Shown: positions 17,768 through 26,025, numbered from the stretch's first letter. The stretch is 54,767 nt of DNA from Candidatus Avimonas merdigallinarum (GCA_904377855.1 CAJFGS010000018.1:1-54767); one strand, 5' to 3'. Notes: generated by a model from the letters alone, not told the origin. Numbers and translations are program-made.

Positions 17768-18652
17768 ATGTCGGAATATGTCGCGACGGCTCTGGAAATG
17801 GCGCTTCCCATCCAGCGGATTGTCACGGTGCATTATTTTGAATATGCCAAGAACTATGTGTTCGAAGGGGAATGCCATAATTTTTGGGAAATCCTTTATG
17901 TAGATAAAGGCGAAGTCGAAGTAATGGCAGGGGATGTAGGCTACCGGCTGCGGCAGGGAGAGATGATTTTCCATAAGCCGAACGAATTCCACAACGTATT
18001 TGCCAACGGGGTGGTTGCGCCCAACCTGGTAGTGATTTCTTTTGAATGCGACGCGCCGGCGATGGCTTATTTTGAAGGGAAAGTGATTGCTGCCGGCGAA
18101 GATGAACATACGCTGCTGGCGCGGATCGTCCGGGAAGCGCGGGACGCTTTTTCCAACCCGCTGGACGATCCGAATACCAAGATACTCGAGCGCGCGTCCT
18201 CCCACGCCTTCGGAAGCGAACAGATGATCGCCATCCTTCTGCAGGAGATGCTGATCCGCCTCGTCCGCCGGGGGGTGGCGGATGCCCACGGCGTAAAAAT
18301 TTCTTCCTCCGTCAAATCCCGTTCGGATAATGATTTAGTAAAACGGGTGATCGCCTATATGGAGGAAAACGCTTATGGAAGCCTGACGTTCTCGCAGGTC
18401 TGCCGCTTTTCCGCCCAGAGCGCGACCAACCTGAAAACCATCTTCAAGGCAGTGACCGGTTATGGGGTCATGGAATATTACCGACGGATAAAGATCGAAA
18501 CAGCGAAAACCATGCTTCGGGAGGGGAATGGGAACATCACCCAGATAGCCGAACGGCTCGGCTATGCTTCCGTCCATTATTTTTCCCGTTATTTTAAGCA
18601 GGCTACTGGGATGACGCCGAGCGAATATACCCTTTCCATCCAAGCAAAATAA
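17768..18652 (+). CDS. AraC-family transcriptional regulator with cupin sensor domain
   Basis: A 294-residue regulator. Residues about 15-90 form an AraC-type cupin (HNFWEILYVDKGEVEVMAGD, GEMIFHKPNEFHNV) that should bind a small ligand. Residues about 190-290 carry two helix-turn-helix motifs (SLTFSQVCRFSAQSATNLK and ITQIAERLGYASVHYFSRYF) with the usual F-K-x-x-T-G-x-T-P ending. ATG 17768 follows AAAGGAGGAA. The ligand and target are unknown, and no sugar or stress operon is adjacent. It may be read through from alr. Confidence 0.9.
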   Translation: MSEYVATALEMALPIQRIVTVHYFEYAKNYVFEGECHNFWEILYVDKGEVEVMAGDVGYRLRQGEMIFHKPNEFHNVFANGVVAPNLVVISFECDAPAMAYFEGKVIAAGEDEHTLLARIVREARDAFSNPLDDPNTKILERASSHAFGSEQMIAILLQEMLIRLVRRGVADAHGVKISSSVKSRSDNDLVKRVIAYMEENAYGSLTFSQVCRFSAQSATNLKTIFKAVTGYGVMEYYRRIKIETAKTMLREGNGNITQIAERLGYASVHYFSRYFKQATGMTPSEYTLSIQAK

Positions 18653-18779
18653 TCCGTTCGGCACAGGCAAGCGGCAAAGGGGGCCCAGCTGCCGTCCGTT
18701 TTTTCGCTGAGATATGGGCATCCTCTTTTTCCGCCGACTTTGGTTATCCGTCCCTTGTGGAGTTATTTCTTGCGCGAAA

Positions 18780-18816
18780 GAGGGAGCCCCTGGTGCAACC
18801 GGGGGCTCCCTCTTTT
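18780..18816. terminator. Strong bidirectional terminator
   Basis: GAGGGAGCCCC (18780-18790) pairs with GGGGGCTCCCTC (18801-18812), followed by TTTTATAT. The other flank gives TCTTTC on the minus strand. It separates the convergent AraC gene and the gene ending at 18837. Confidence 0.85.
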
Positions 18817-18836
18817 ATATATTTTCCTCAAAGCTC

Positions 18837-20645
18837 TTAGAGATCCAGATCATAATCCGAAGGGCGCTTCTTCCGAGGCTGGCTGTCCGACTGGTTCATC
18901 AAATCTCCCAGGGATACGCCTTCCGCCGGATCCTGAGAAGGCTCCTGCTCCATCTGGGTCCAACGGTGCCCGCCGCCGGCCGCCGGAGCGTTCGATCCGC
19001 CAGGGCCATTGGAAGGGCCGCTGGGATAGCCCTGTGAGAAGGAATGGATATCTCCGCCGTTGTCATTACCGTCGTCATTGCCATTATCCTCATTGTCCTC
19101 TTCGGCGACAGTCTCTCCGTCCTCCGGATCCTCAGGGGCCGGCTTGCGCAGGAAGAAGAAATAAATCAAGAGGCCGGCTCCGACAAGCAGCAGTACGCCC
19201 ACCACAATCAGGATTATCGACACAATGGGGATGCCGCCAGTGGACCCGCCGCTGCCCGCAGCCTGGAAACCGAGGATGGCCACGGACGAAAAGCTGGTCA
19301 GCGGGAAGGAAAGGATCCCGTTTTCCACCGTGGGTTCAATTAAGCGGGTGATGCCGTTCTCACTGAGGATCGCGATGGCAATCGTATACTCCTCTTCATC
19401 GCTCATCGAGGCGGGAACGGGAAGTTCCACCGTGACCTCGTCGCCCGGCATGGCGATTGGCGAATCGATCCCCTGCGCCGCGTTAATCAGGTGGAGGGAC
19501 AGATCCAGCGGGATCCGAAGGGTATCCGCCGGGGTGTAACGGCTGTATGCGGATTGACCGCTGATGGCCGTGGAAATGAACTGATCGGTTACCTCCAACG
19601 ACGAGGAACGCGCTTCCATCATCAGTACCGCACTGTTCTGGCCTACCAGAGCGTCGTATGCCTCCTGGCCCAAAAGCAACCGGGCGCGCCGGGCGAACTC
19701 ATCCGAAGAATAGCCGAAACTTTCCGCGACATGGGTGTCGAAACTAACATTGACAGCAATCTGCTGTCCCACCACCGCTGTGGTGCCGGCACCCTGGACC
19801 ATCGAATATGTGGTGGTCGTTGTGGAAACGTCGGTGGAATCGTCCGGCTGCTGGGTCTGGGTTTGCGACTGTGAAGAAGAAGTGCTGGTAGTGGAATCTG
19901 AGGAAGGCGGGGTGGTAGTCGGCTGATTCGCCGTGGTGCTGGTGGTCGGGGTGACAATCTGCCCGCCCGGGGAGGCTGCGCAGCCAGTATATCGGACGAA
20001 CCCCACCGTACGGTTGTCCGCGGTACACAGGATGCTGGAGTGGTCGGAAGGCGCAGTGACGTCAAAGGTAACCCTTCCATTTGCATCGGTATTCTTCGTC
20101 GCCTGCGGGTAATTACTGAAAAGCAGGTTTATGGGATAATCGGCCAGCGGACGGCCTTCCTCGTCGATGATTTGGGCAGTGATCCGGTTATTTACAATGG
20201 ATACCGTCATTTCGGTATTCAGCTCACCGGCAACTTCCAACGGACGTTCCTCTTCCACCAACGTCCCATTGCTGAGTTGATAGGCCATCTCGTATACACC
20301 GGGGGCGATGATCCCGCGGCGCACCAGCCTATCCAGGTCGATGGTGAAATTCCCGGTACTGTCCGAGTCCCCGCGGACAGTACCGTCAATGACAACGGAA
20401 ACCGAGACGCCGGGAAAATCTTCCGCGTTCCAAGTAATCTGCAGGCTGGTGCCGTCATTGTTGACAAATTCGAACTGCGGTTCCGCCGGGGATGTCGGAG
20501 GAGTATCCTCCGTGGTTGTCGTGCTTTCGTCCGTGGAAGTATCCCCGCCGGTGGTAGTGGAATCTCCGTTTTCCGCATAGACCGTCGTCGTCAGAAAAGT
20601 AACCATCAAAACGACGGCCAATAAAGAGGCCAGCAATTTTTTCAT
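18837..20645 (-). CDS. Exported Thr/Ser-rich protein with one C-terminal membrane anchor and an acidic cytoplasmic tail
   Basis: A 602-residue protein of unknown function. The start is ATG 20645 with AAGGATGG upstream; an earlier in-frame start at 20741 would bury the signal peptide. Residues 1-25 are a signal peptide ending VYA-E. A Thr/Ser linker, Ig-like beta domains (residues about 60-240, including NGRVTFDVTAP typical of CarboxypepD_reg-like folds), a second Thr/Ser/Gln linker and a cohesin-like beta region (AVNVSFDTHVAESFG, about 310-470) follow. A helix at about 490-515 (IPIVSIILIVVGVLLLVGAG) and a roughly 85-residue acidic Gly/Asn/Asp tail end the protein. The long linkers suggest a surface stalk. 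Confidence 0.75.
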   Translation of the reverse strand: MKKLLASLLAVVLMVTFLTTTVYAENGDSTTTGGDTSTDESTTTTEDTPPTSPAEPQFEFVNNDGTSLQITWNAEDFPGVSVSVVIDGTVRGDSDSTGNFTIDLDRLVRRGIIAPGVYEMAYQLSNGTLVEEERPLEVAGELNTEMTVSIVNNRITAQIIDEEGRPLADYPINLLFSNYPQATKNTDANGRVTFDVTAPSDHSSILCTADNRTVGFVRYTGCAASPGGQIVTPTTSTTANQPTTTPPSSDSTTSTSSSQSQTQTQQPDDSTDVSTTTTTYSMVQGAGTTAVVGQQIAVNVSFDTHVAESFGYSSDEFARRARLLLGQEAYDALVGQNSAVLMMEARSSSLEVTDQFISTAISGQSAYSRYTPADTLRIPLDLSLHLINAAQGIDSPIAMPGDEVTVELPVPASMSDEEEYTIAIAILSENGITRLIEPTVENGILSFPLTSFSSVAILGFQAAGSGGSTGGIPIVSIILIVVGVLLLVGAGLLIYFFFLRKPAPEDPEDGETVAEEDNEDNGNDDGNDNGGDIHSFSQGYPSGPSNGPGGSNAPAAGGGHRWTQMEQEPSQDPAEGVSLGDLMNQSDSQPRKKRPSDYDLDL

Positions 20646-20713
20646 AAAGGCGTTCCATCCTTTCCGTGCGACTAAGGGGAGCGAGCCTGAAAATGGCTGC
20701 TTTAAAAAGCCAT

Positions 20714-20741
20714 ATAATATAAAATACCACACTTTACGCAA
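20714..20741 (-). promoter_or_regulatory. Promoter of the Thr/Ser-rich surface protein gene
   Basis: On the minus strand TTGCGT (20736-20741), a 16-base spacer, then TATTAT (20714-20719), about 70 bases before the ATG. Confidence 0.55.
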
Positions 20742-20921
20742 AAAGTAAACGGATTTCTAAAAAGATCCACAAGCGCCCCATTTCCGCAGGACATTCCGTA
20801 ACAGCAAAATACGGCGGGGCGGGACCCGCGGGAGATAGACCGCCCGTCCAGGCACCGCTCCGTCGTATGAAATTTATGAGAGAAGGGATAGAAATATGCG
20901 GGAAGGATAGAAGCCCCGTTT

Positions 20922-20976
20922 AGGCAAAGCACCGATTCCGCAGGCCCTCAAATGCCTTGCTATGCCGTGTTTCGTC
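20922..20976 (-). pseudogene. C-terminal fragment of a second rubrerythrin gene
   Basis: The minus strand encodes DETRHSKAFEGLRNRCFA followed by TAA. The intact rubrerythrin about 770 bp away ends [18 protein letters not shown]. At DNA level, 36 bases (20941-20976) match 21712-21747 with three differences. Reading frame, length to the stop codon and orientation all agree, so this is the tail of a duplicated or displaced paralog. Everything upstream of it is replaced by the AT-rich gene at 20982. The rest of the 20646-20981 gap holds only the promoter above and unrecognised sequence. Confidence 0.75.
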
Positions 20977-20981
20977 TCTAT

Positions 20982-21500
20982 TTAATAAGAATTATTAAAA
21001 TTTGATATTTTTTGGCCATATTTATTGCAATATTCCTTAATCATTTTCTCGACCTGATTATACAGTTTCGAGTTCACTTTTCTTAGCGAAACTTTATCTT
21101 TTGCATCTTCTGTCATTTCTAATATCTTTGCAGAAAGGTTTTTTAATTCTTTGGTTGCGTCTGCAAATAAGTCAATTGCCTCTTGTGATTTATCACCATA
21201 TAAATTTTGATTGGAGGCAATATCTTGCGCTAATGAAATGTAATACGTCTGTAAAAATGCATAATAAGGTGAATCGCCACTAAAAGCAGGATATATCGTT
21301 TCTTTGGTAAAACCAATATTTTCGATTTGTGTTGCCATAAGATTGATTTCTGACCAATGATAACAATTGTGCTCTGCCACATTTCTTTGCCAATAACTCT
21401 TTTCATTGCATACGTTAATAAACATTGAAACAATAAAAACTGCTAGTGCAAGCCCTATAATCAACAGTACGGATATTGTTTTTTTATTTACTTTTTTCAT
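20982..21500 (-). CDS. AT-rich small membrane-anchored protein of unknown function
   Basis: A 172-residue protein. One N-terminal helix (KTISVLLIIGLALAVFIVSM) after a Lys-rich start anchors a roughly 140-residue extracytoplasmic domain that should be mostly helical (ATKELKNLSAKILEMTEDAK). ATG 21500 has GAGGTG seven bases upstream. The gene is markedly AT-rich, with Asn/Lys/Ile codons ending in A or T, unlike its GC-rich neighbours, and it directly abuts the rubrerythrin remnant. Both suggest recent acquisition. No family recognised. Confidence 0.65.
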   Translation of the reverse strand: MKKVNKKTISVLLIIGLALAVFIVSMFINVCNEKSYWQRNVAEHNCYHWSEINLMATQIENIGFTKETIYPAFSGDSPYYAFLQTYYISLAQDIASNQNLYGDKSQEAIDLFADATKELKNLSAKILEMTEDAKDKVSLRKVNSKLYNQVEKMIKEYCNKYGQKISNFNNSY

Positions 21501-21623
21501 TCAAATTCACCTCGCAATCACCTCGTAAATTGGGACTTATCTACTATAAATATATCACAATTGCTCAAAAGGTGCAATGGTAACCAAAAAATATAAATCA
21601 TGCTTTAAATCCCACCATCATGC

Positions 21624-21658
21624 AAAAAAAGAGACACCCGCCAAACACGGCGGATGTC
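21624..21658 (-). terminator. Terminator after the perR-revRbr operon
   Basis: On the minus strand GACATCCGCC pairs with GGCGGGTGTC (arms at 21649-21658 and 21633-21642, one G-U pair), followed by a run of seven U. Confidence 0.8.
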
Positions 21659-21689
21659 CCATAACCCCTTTATTTATGCGGTTTTTCGC

Positions 21690-22280
21690 TTATTTGAAGT
21701 AGCGGTTCAGCAGGCCCTCAAACGCCTTGCCATGCCGTGCTTCGTCCTTCGCCATCTCGTGGACGGTGTCATGCACAGCGTCATAGCCCAGTTCCTTAGC
21801 GCGGCGGGCCAGCTGCATCTTGCCTTCGGTGGCGCCGCATTCGGCGTCTACACGCATCTGCAGGTTCTTCTGGGTGCTGTCGGTTACAACCTCGCCCAGC
21901 AGTTCGGCAAACTTGGCGGCGTGCTCGGCCTCTTCATAGGCAGCCTTTTCCCAATACAGGCCGATTTCCGGGTAGCCTTCGCGGTGCGCCACGCGCGCCA
22001 TGGCCAGGTACATGCCGACTTCGGTGCACTCGCCGGTGAAGTTCGCGCGAAGCATCTCTACCACTTCGGCATCCAGCCCCTTCGCGATTCCCACGCGGTG
22101 CTCGTCCGCCCATACACGGGCCTCCGAAGCCGCTTTCGGAGCGGCAGCGGGCGCAGCAGCCGGGGCCGCGTCACCCATCTCTTTGAACTGATCCGCCGTG
22201 GCGCCGCAGACAGGACATACGGCCGGGGCGGAATCGCCTTCGTGAACATACCCGCAGATTAAGCAGACATACTTTTTCAT
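21690..22280 (-). CDS. Reverse rubrerythrin (NADH peroxidase component)
   Basis: A 196-residue iron protein. The rubredoxin-like domain is N-terminal (C6, C9, C22, C25), the order typical of reverse rubrerythrins of anaerobic clostridia, then an Ala/Pro linker (about 38-50) and a four-helix diiron domain with [22 protein letters not shown] and [12 protein letters not shown] supplying Glu and His ligands. It reduces hydrogen peroxide, and possibly oxygen, in the cytoplasm with electrons from NADH via partner flavoproteins. ATG 22280 follows AGGAGGAAC. It is 52 bases downstream of perR on the same strand and is presumably repressed by it. Confidence 0.93.
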   Translation of the reverse strand: MKKYVCLICGYVHEGDSAPAVCPVCGATADQFKEMGDAAPAAAPAAAPKAASEARVWADEHRVGIAKGLDAEVVEMLRANFTGECTEVGMYLAMARVAHREGYPEIGLYWEKAAYEEAEHAAKFAELLGEVVTDSTQKNLQMRVDAECGATEGKMQLARRAKELGYDAVHDTVHEMAKDEARHGKAFEGLLNRYFK

Positions 22281-22297
22281 TTTTTGTTCCTCCTAAA

Positions 22298-22312
22298 AAT
22301 TATAAATTATAA
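22298..22312 (-). promoter_or_regulatory. AT-rich PerR-box-like sequence between perR and rubrerythrin
   Basis: AATTATAAATTATAA is a near match to the TTATAAT-type half-sites of PerR boxes, but it reads more as a direct repeat than as a clean palindrome. It lies 18 bases before the rubrerythrin start, so it could be an internal operator. Confidence 0.4.
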
Positions 22313-22332
22313 GGAATAAACCATTGCTGACG

Positions 22333-22749
22333 TTAGTGACGAAGGGGAGCGCAGTGCGGGCAGAGCCCGGTGAAGAAAATATCTCCCTGTTCCCCTTGGA
22401 ATCCCGACGGGCAAAGAGCGTGGAGGGCTGCGGGATCGATGTCGAAATCAAAGATTTCCCCGCAGGAAACGCAGCGAAAATGCCCATGGTCGCGGATGTT
22501 CCCGTCAAACCGCTGTTCGTCCGGGCTGATGTTGACCGCCCGGATCAGTTTGGCCTCCAACAGGGTGTTCAGGGAATTGTAGATGGTGGTGCGGGAAAAA
22601 ACCGGATATTGTTTAGAAAGCGCATTATAAATGGTATCCGCCGAGGGGTGGGTGGGATGGGTCAGCAGATAATCAAAAACGGCAATGCGCTGCTGCGTGG
22701 GCCGTACGCCGTGAGCGGACAGCACCGCCGCCAAATTTTGATTAGCCAT
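22333..22749 (-). CDS. perR: PerR-type peroxide-sensing repressor of the Fur family
   Basis: A 138-residue regulator. ATG 22749 has GGAGG five bases upstream; a longer frame to 22827 would start inside the promoter. An N-terminal winged helix (RPTQQRIAVFDYLL, SRTTIYNSLNTLLE) precedes a metal-binding C-terminal domain with structural zinc cysteines C93, C96, C130 and C133. The regulatory-site region reads RFDGNIRDHGH; the Asp after RF corresponds to Asp85 of Bacillus PerR, where Fur has Glu. It should lose DNA binding on iron-catalysed His oxidation by peroxide. It is first gene of an operon with reverse rubrerythrin and has an operator-like palindrome over its own promoter. Confidence 0.88.
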   Translation of the reverse strand: MANQNLAAVLSAHGVRPTQQRIAVFDYLLTHPTHPSADTIYNALSKQYPVFSRTTIYNSLNTLLEAKLIRAVNISPDEQRFDGNIRDHGHFRCVSCGEIFDFDIDPAALHALCPSGFQGEQGDIFFTGLCPHCAPLRH

Positions 22750-22779
22750 AACTGCCTCCAAAAATGGAATTAATAAATT

Positions 22780-22827
22780 TTTGTAATAGATACAAATTAA
22801 GTATACCGTTTTTTTGCCGTTTGTCAA
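22780..22827 (-). promoter_or_regulatory. perR promoter with overlapping palindromic operator
   Basis: On the minus strand TTGACA (22822-22827), a 16-base spacer, and TATACT (22800-22805). Immediately downstream lies the palindrome TTTGTA-ATAGA-TACAAA (22780-22796), which covers the likely transcription start and resembles a PerR box. This supports autoregulation. Confidence 0.75.
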
Positions 22828-22906
22828 CCCCTTTTCAAAAATTTTTCCAGGATAGGGGAGCCTCGGCCCGGGGCAGGGATATCAGAGAGCGGCCGGAAAA
22901 TCGGAT

Positions 22907-22935
22907 AAAAAAGCGGGCCGCATGCCGCGGCCCGC
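22907..22935 (-). terminator. Terminator after pncB
   Basis: GCGGGCCGC pairs with GCGGCCCGC (22913-22921 and 22927-22935), followed on the minus strand by TTTTTT. It ends the ppa-pncA-pncB transcript. Confidence 0.85.
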
Positions 22936-22976
22936 AGGGAGTAGGGGAAGCCGCCGTACCTGGCGGCCGTCCCGGC

Positions 22977-24446
22977 TCAGTTTCCGTATTCGCAAAGCAG
23001 CCTCTGTTTTTCGTCCCACAGGGGCTGGGACAGGTCCACATAATACCGGTGCGGGTTTTCAAACCGCAGGACCTCGTCCCACATCGTGCCGATCTGTTCC
23101 TGGCAGTACTGCCGGATTGCCTCGATATCCGGGGAGTCGTATACCTTTTTCCCATGCAGGAAGAGAGGGACCTGCAATTCTACCGCCCGGAAATTCTCCA
23201 GTGTTTTCCGCTTCCAGATATGCTCCGGATCGAAAATAGTGTACGGCTTGGTATCGTCGATTATCTCGTCCCGCAGGGTCATGACGTCGGCCAGCGCTTT
23301 CCCGCTTTCCCGGTCGTAGAGCCGCCACAGCTTCTTAAAGCAGGGGTTGGTAATCTTGCTGACGTTTTCGCTGACCTTGATCCGGGGGACGATTTTGCCG
23401 TCGGCTTCCACCGCCGCGAGCTTATATACCCCGCCGAATACCGGGTCGCTGGAAGCGGTGATCATCCGCTCGCCCACCCCGAAGCTGTCCACGCAGGCCC
23501 CCTGCTGGATCATGTCCCGGATGATGTATTCGTCCAGGGAGTTGGAGGCGGTGATTTTGCAGTCGGGGAAGCCGGCCTCGTCCAGCATTTTCCGCGCCTT
23601 TTTGCTCAGGTAGGTGATATCCCCGGAGTCGATCCGGATCCCCTTCGGACGGAAGCCGCGGGGCAGGAGTTCCTCGTTAAACACCCGGATTGCGTTGGGG
23701 ATCCCGGATTTCAGGGTGCTGTAGGTATCCACCAGCAGGGTGCAGGACTGCGGGTATTCCCGGGCATACACCCGGAAGGCCTCCAGTTCGCTGTCAAAAA
23801 GCTGCACCCAGCTGTGCGCCATGGTCCCCAAGGCAGGGATACCGAATTCCCGGTCGGCAATCGTGCAGGCGGTGCCGACGCAGCCGCCGATGTAGGTTGC
23901 CCGCGCGCCGTAGACTGCCCCGTCGTACCCCTGCGCCCGGCGGGAGCCGAATTCCATCACCGTCCGGCCCTGCGCGGCCCGGACGATCCGGTTGGCCTTG
24001 GTTGCGATCAGGGACTGGTGGTTGATGGCGAGCAGCACCATGGTTTCGATAAACTGCGCCTGCACCACCGGCCCGCGCACCGTGACAATCGGCTCGTGCG
24101 GGAAGATCGGGGTTCCCTCTGGCACCGCCCAGACGTCGCATTCAAACCGGAAGGTGCGCAGGTATTCCAGGAAATCCTCGCTGAACAGCTTTTTAGAACG
24201 CAGGTAGGCGATATCCTCTTTCGTAAAAGAGAGGTTTTCAAGGTATTCGATCAGCTGGGCGACCCCGGCCATAATCGCCAGGCCGCCGCCGTCCGGGATT
24301 TTGCGGAAAAACATATCAAAGTAGGCGATCTGGTCCCGGCGGCCGTTCTGGAAAAAGCCGTTGGCCATGGTCAGTTCGTAAAAATCCGTCAGCAGGGTCA
24401 GGTTTTCCTTGCCGAAGCGGACGTCTTGCTGGTCCGGTTTTGTCAT
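22977..24446 (-). CDS. pncB: Nicotinate phosphoribosyltransferase
   Basis: A 489-residue enzyme joining nicotinate to PRPP to give nicotinate mononucleotide and pyrophosphate. It opens with NLTLLTDFYELTMANGFFQ, and typical segments include FEFGSRRAQGYDGAV-like sequence (here MEFGSRRAQGYDG), GTMAHSWVQLF, and RIDSGDITYLSKKAR with the phosphate-binding region. ATG 24446 has AAGGA upstream; an upstream extension to 24644 would overlap pncA and is not needed. It is 40 bases after pncA on the same strand and uses the product of that enzyme. Confidence 0.95.
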   Translation of the reverse strand: MTKPDQQDVRFGKENLTLLTDFYELTMANGFFQNGRRDQIAYFDMFFRKIPDGGGLAIMAGVAQLIEYLENLSFTKEDIAYLRSKKLFSEDFLEYLRTFRFECDVWAVPEGTPIFPHEPIVTVRGPVVQAQFIETMVLLAINHQSLIATKANRIVRAAQGRTVMEFGSRRAQGYDGAVYGARATYIGGCVGTACTIADREFGIPALGTMAHSWVQLFDSELEAFRVYAREYPQSCTLLVDTYSTLKSGIPNAIRVFNEELLPRGFRPKGIRIDSGDITYLSKKARKMLDEAGFPDCKITASNSLDEYIIRDMIQQGACVDSFGVGERMITASSDPVFGGVYKLAAVEADGKIVPRIKVSENVSKITNPCFKKLWRLYDRESGKALADVMTLRDEIIDDTKPYTIFDPEHIWKRKTLENFRAVELQVPLFLHGKKVYDSPDIEAIRQYCQEQIGTMWDEVLRFENPHRYYVDLSQPLWDEKQRLLCEYGN

Positions 24447-24486
24447 ATCGAACAATCCTTTCCTGGAAAATATACGGGATAACCGT

Positions 24487-25179
24487 TTAGAAAAGCAGAG
24501 AACGGCAAAGCTCCGCGCCGTTTGCGCGCAGGGAATAGAGCGCGGCGGCGTTGGCCAGATCCGCGGCGTGGCCCGGCGCGTCGAAGGTGTCCGCCAGCGC
24601 GGCGGGGATAATGACCCGCAGCGGCCGGTTCCGGGTGTTGGCAAAGGCCTTGGCGGTCAGGGCGAACTGGTGGATGCAGATGTCGGTGCAGTCCCCGACC
24701 ACCACATAGGCGCCGATATGCGGGTGTTCCCGCCGCCAGGCGTCGAAAACCGGCTCCACGAACCCGTTGGTGGAATTCTTTTCAATCAGGGTAAAGCTTC
24801 CCGGCATATCCTCCCCGGCGCATTCCCGCATCTCCGGCACCAGCTCCGATTCCGCGGTTCCCCGCAGGCAGTGCGGGGGATATGCGGCGAGCTCGGCGCT
24901 GTCCGGGGTATGGGTGTCCGCAAAGGCGACCACCGGCATCCCCTTCTTCCGGCAGGCGCGCGTCAACGCGGCGATCGGCGCGGCGAGCGCGCCGACGCGG
25001 GGGCTGGCGAGCGCGCCCTCCCGCGCGAAGCCGTTCACCATGTCCACGACGATCAGCGCCGTGGAATGCGGATCCAGCGCGGAGAGGGGCAGATCCGGCA
25101 GGGCGGCGAACTCGTCGTACAGGGCGGAGAGCTCTTGTGCACAGCGGGATAAAAACGCGTTTTTCTCCGAAAAAATCAT
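24487..25179 (-). CDS. pncA: Nicotinamidase / isochorismatase-family cysteine hydrolase
   Basis: A 230-residue hydrolase converting nicotinamide to nicotinate. The catalytic triad is visible: D46 in ALIVVDMVNGF, K134 in LIEKNSTNGF and the nucleophile C168 in GDCTDICIHQFA. The metal-site segment is ADTHTPDSAELAAYPPHC. ATG 25179 has AAGGATGG nine bases upstream. It is longer than compact PncA proteins because of an N-terminal helical extension of about 35 residues. It lies between ppa and pncB, which fits an NAD salvage operon; the pairing with pncB supports the substrate. Confidence 0.9.
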   Translation of the reverse strand: MIFSEKNAFLSRCAQELSALYDEFAALPDLPLSALDPHSTALIVVDMVNGFAREGALASPRVGALAAPIAALTRACRKKGMPVVAFADTHTPDSAELAAYPPHCLRGTAESELVPEMRECAGEDMPGSFTLIEKNSTNGFVEPVFDAWRREHPHIGAYVVVGDCTDICIHQFALTAKAFANTRNRPLRVIIPAALADTFDAPGHAADLANAAALYSLRANGAELCRSLLF

Positions 25180-25216
25180 TGTTTGACCATCCTTTCCCGG
25201 CGAGGGCGTTTCGCGC

Positions 25217-25756
25217 TCAGGGCCGCTTGCCGCAGAAATACCGCTCGTATTCCTCCATGCAGTGCTGGATAATTTCCACCGCCGCCTCCCGGCCGAGCGC
25301 TTCCTTGACCACCGTCTGCCTGCCTTCGAGTGACTTATACACGGTAAAGAAATGCTGGATTTCGTTAAAGGTGTGGGCGGGAAGCTGGGAAATATCGGTG
25401 TAGCCGGAGAGGGAGGGATCCCGGAACGGGACGGCGATGATCTTCTCGTCAATGCTCTCGTCGTCCACCATCTTGACCACCCCGAGGGGATAGCAGGAAA
25501 CCAGCGTCATGGGGACGATGGCCTCCTGGCACAGCACCAGTACGTCCAGCGGATCGCCGTCGTCGGCGTAGGTGCGGGGGATAAAGCCGTAGTTGGCGGG
25601 ATAGTGGGTGGCGGTGTACAGCACGCGGTCCAGCCGGAGCAGGCCGGTTTCCTTGTCCATTTCGTATTTGTTTTTCCCGCCTTTTGGGATCTCGATGACG
25701 GCGGTGAAATTTTCCGGTTGGATACAGGCGGGGCTGATGTCGTGCCAGATGTTCAT
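25217..25756 (-). CDS. ppa: Inorganic pyrophosphatase, family I
   Basis: A 179-residue soluble pyrophosphatase. Hallmarks are EIPKGGKNKYEMDKETGLL and the metal-binding DDGDPLDVLV (D66, D68 and D71 region), with NYGFIPRT just before it. ATG 25756 starts the first gene of the ppa-pncA-pncB operon. Because pncB releases pyrophosphate, its placement should pull nicotinate mononucleotide formation forward, an inference from gene order. Confidence 0.95.
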   Translation of the reverse strand: MNIWHDISPACIQPENFTAVIEIPKGGKNKYEMDKETGLLRLDRVLYTATHYPANYGFIPRTYADDGDPLDVLVLCQEAIVPMTLVSCYPLGVVKMVDDESIDEKIIAVPFRDPSLSGYTDISQLPAHTFNEIQHFFTVYKSLEGRQTVVKEALGREAAVEIIQHCMEEYERYFCGKRP

Positions 25757-25789
25757 GACATGCGGCTCCTCTCGTTCTCAATTTGTCCT

Positions 25790-25818
25790 ATTATATCGCG
25801 CATCCGCCGGGTTGGCAA
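25790..25818 (-). promoter_or_regulatory. Promoter of the ppa-pncA-pncB operon
   Basis: On the minus strand TTGCCA (25813-25818), a 17-base spacer, and TATAAT (25790-25795), about 34 bases before the ppa start. Confidence 0.75.
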
Positions 25819-26025
25819 TCCCTCCCCGGACGGAAAAGCGAAAAATCCGTTGATAGAATTCCCGCTTTTTTCCACGCTATGCGGGTAAAAAGCATAGGCA
25901 TTCCACACGGCGGGCAGGGAAAGCGCCCTTTCGACCAAGTAGTGAAGAAGTCCAACGAAAGCACGCTTCCGGAAGGAGCGCCGGGCGGGCAGCCGCTTCT
26001 CTTCTGAGCGTTTCCCGGCGCGCAG

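Noticed and set aside
8573-21632. The string CCATCATGCAA followed by an A-rich run occurs at about 8575 and 21616
   Set aside because: Only about 17 bases with A-runs; flanks do not match, so it is likely chance and not a repeat element.
22764-24482. A 572-codon plus-strand frame opposite pncB and perR
   Set aside because: GC-rich shadow frame full of His/Pro/Arg/Gly; pncB and perR on the other strand have clear family motifs.
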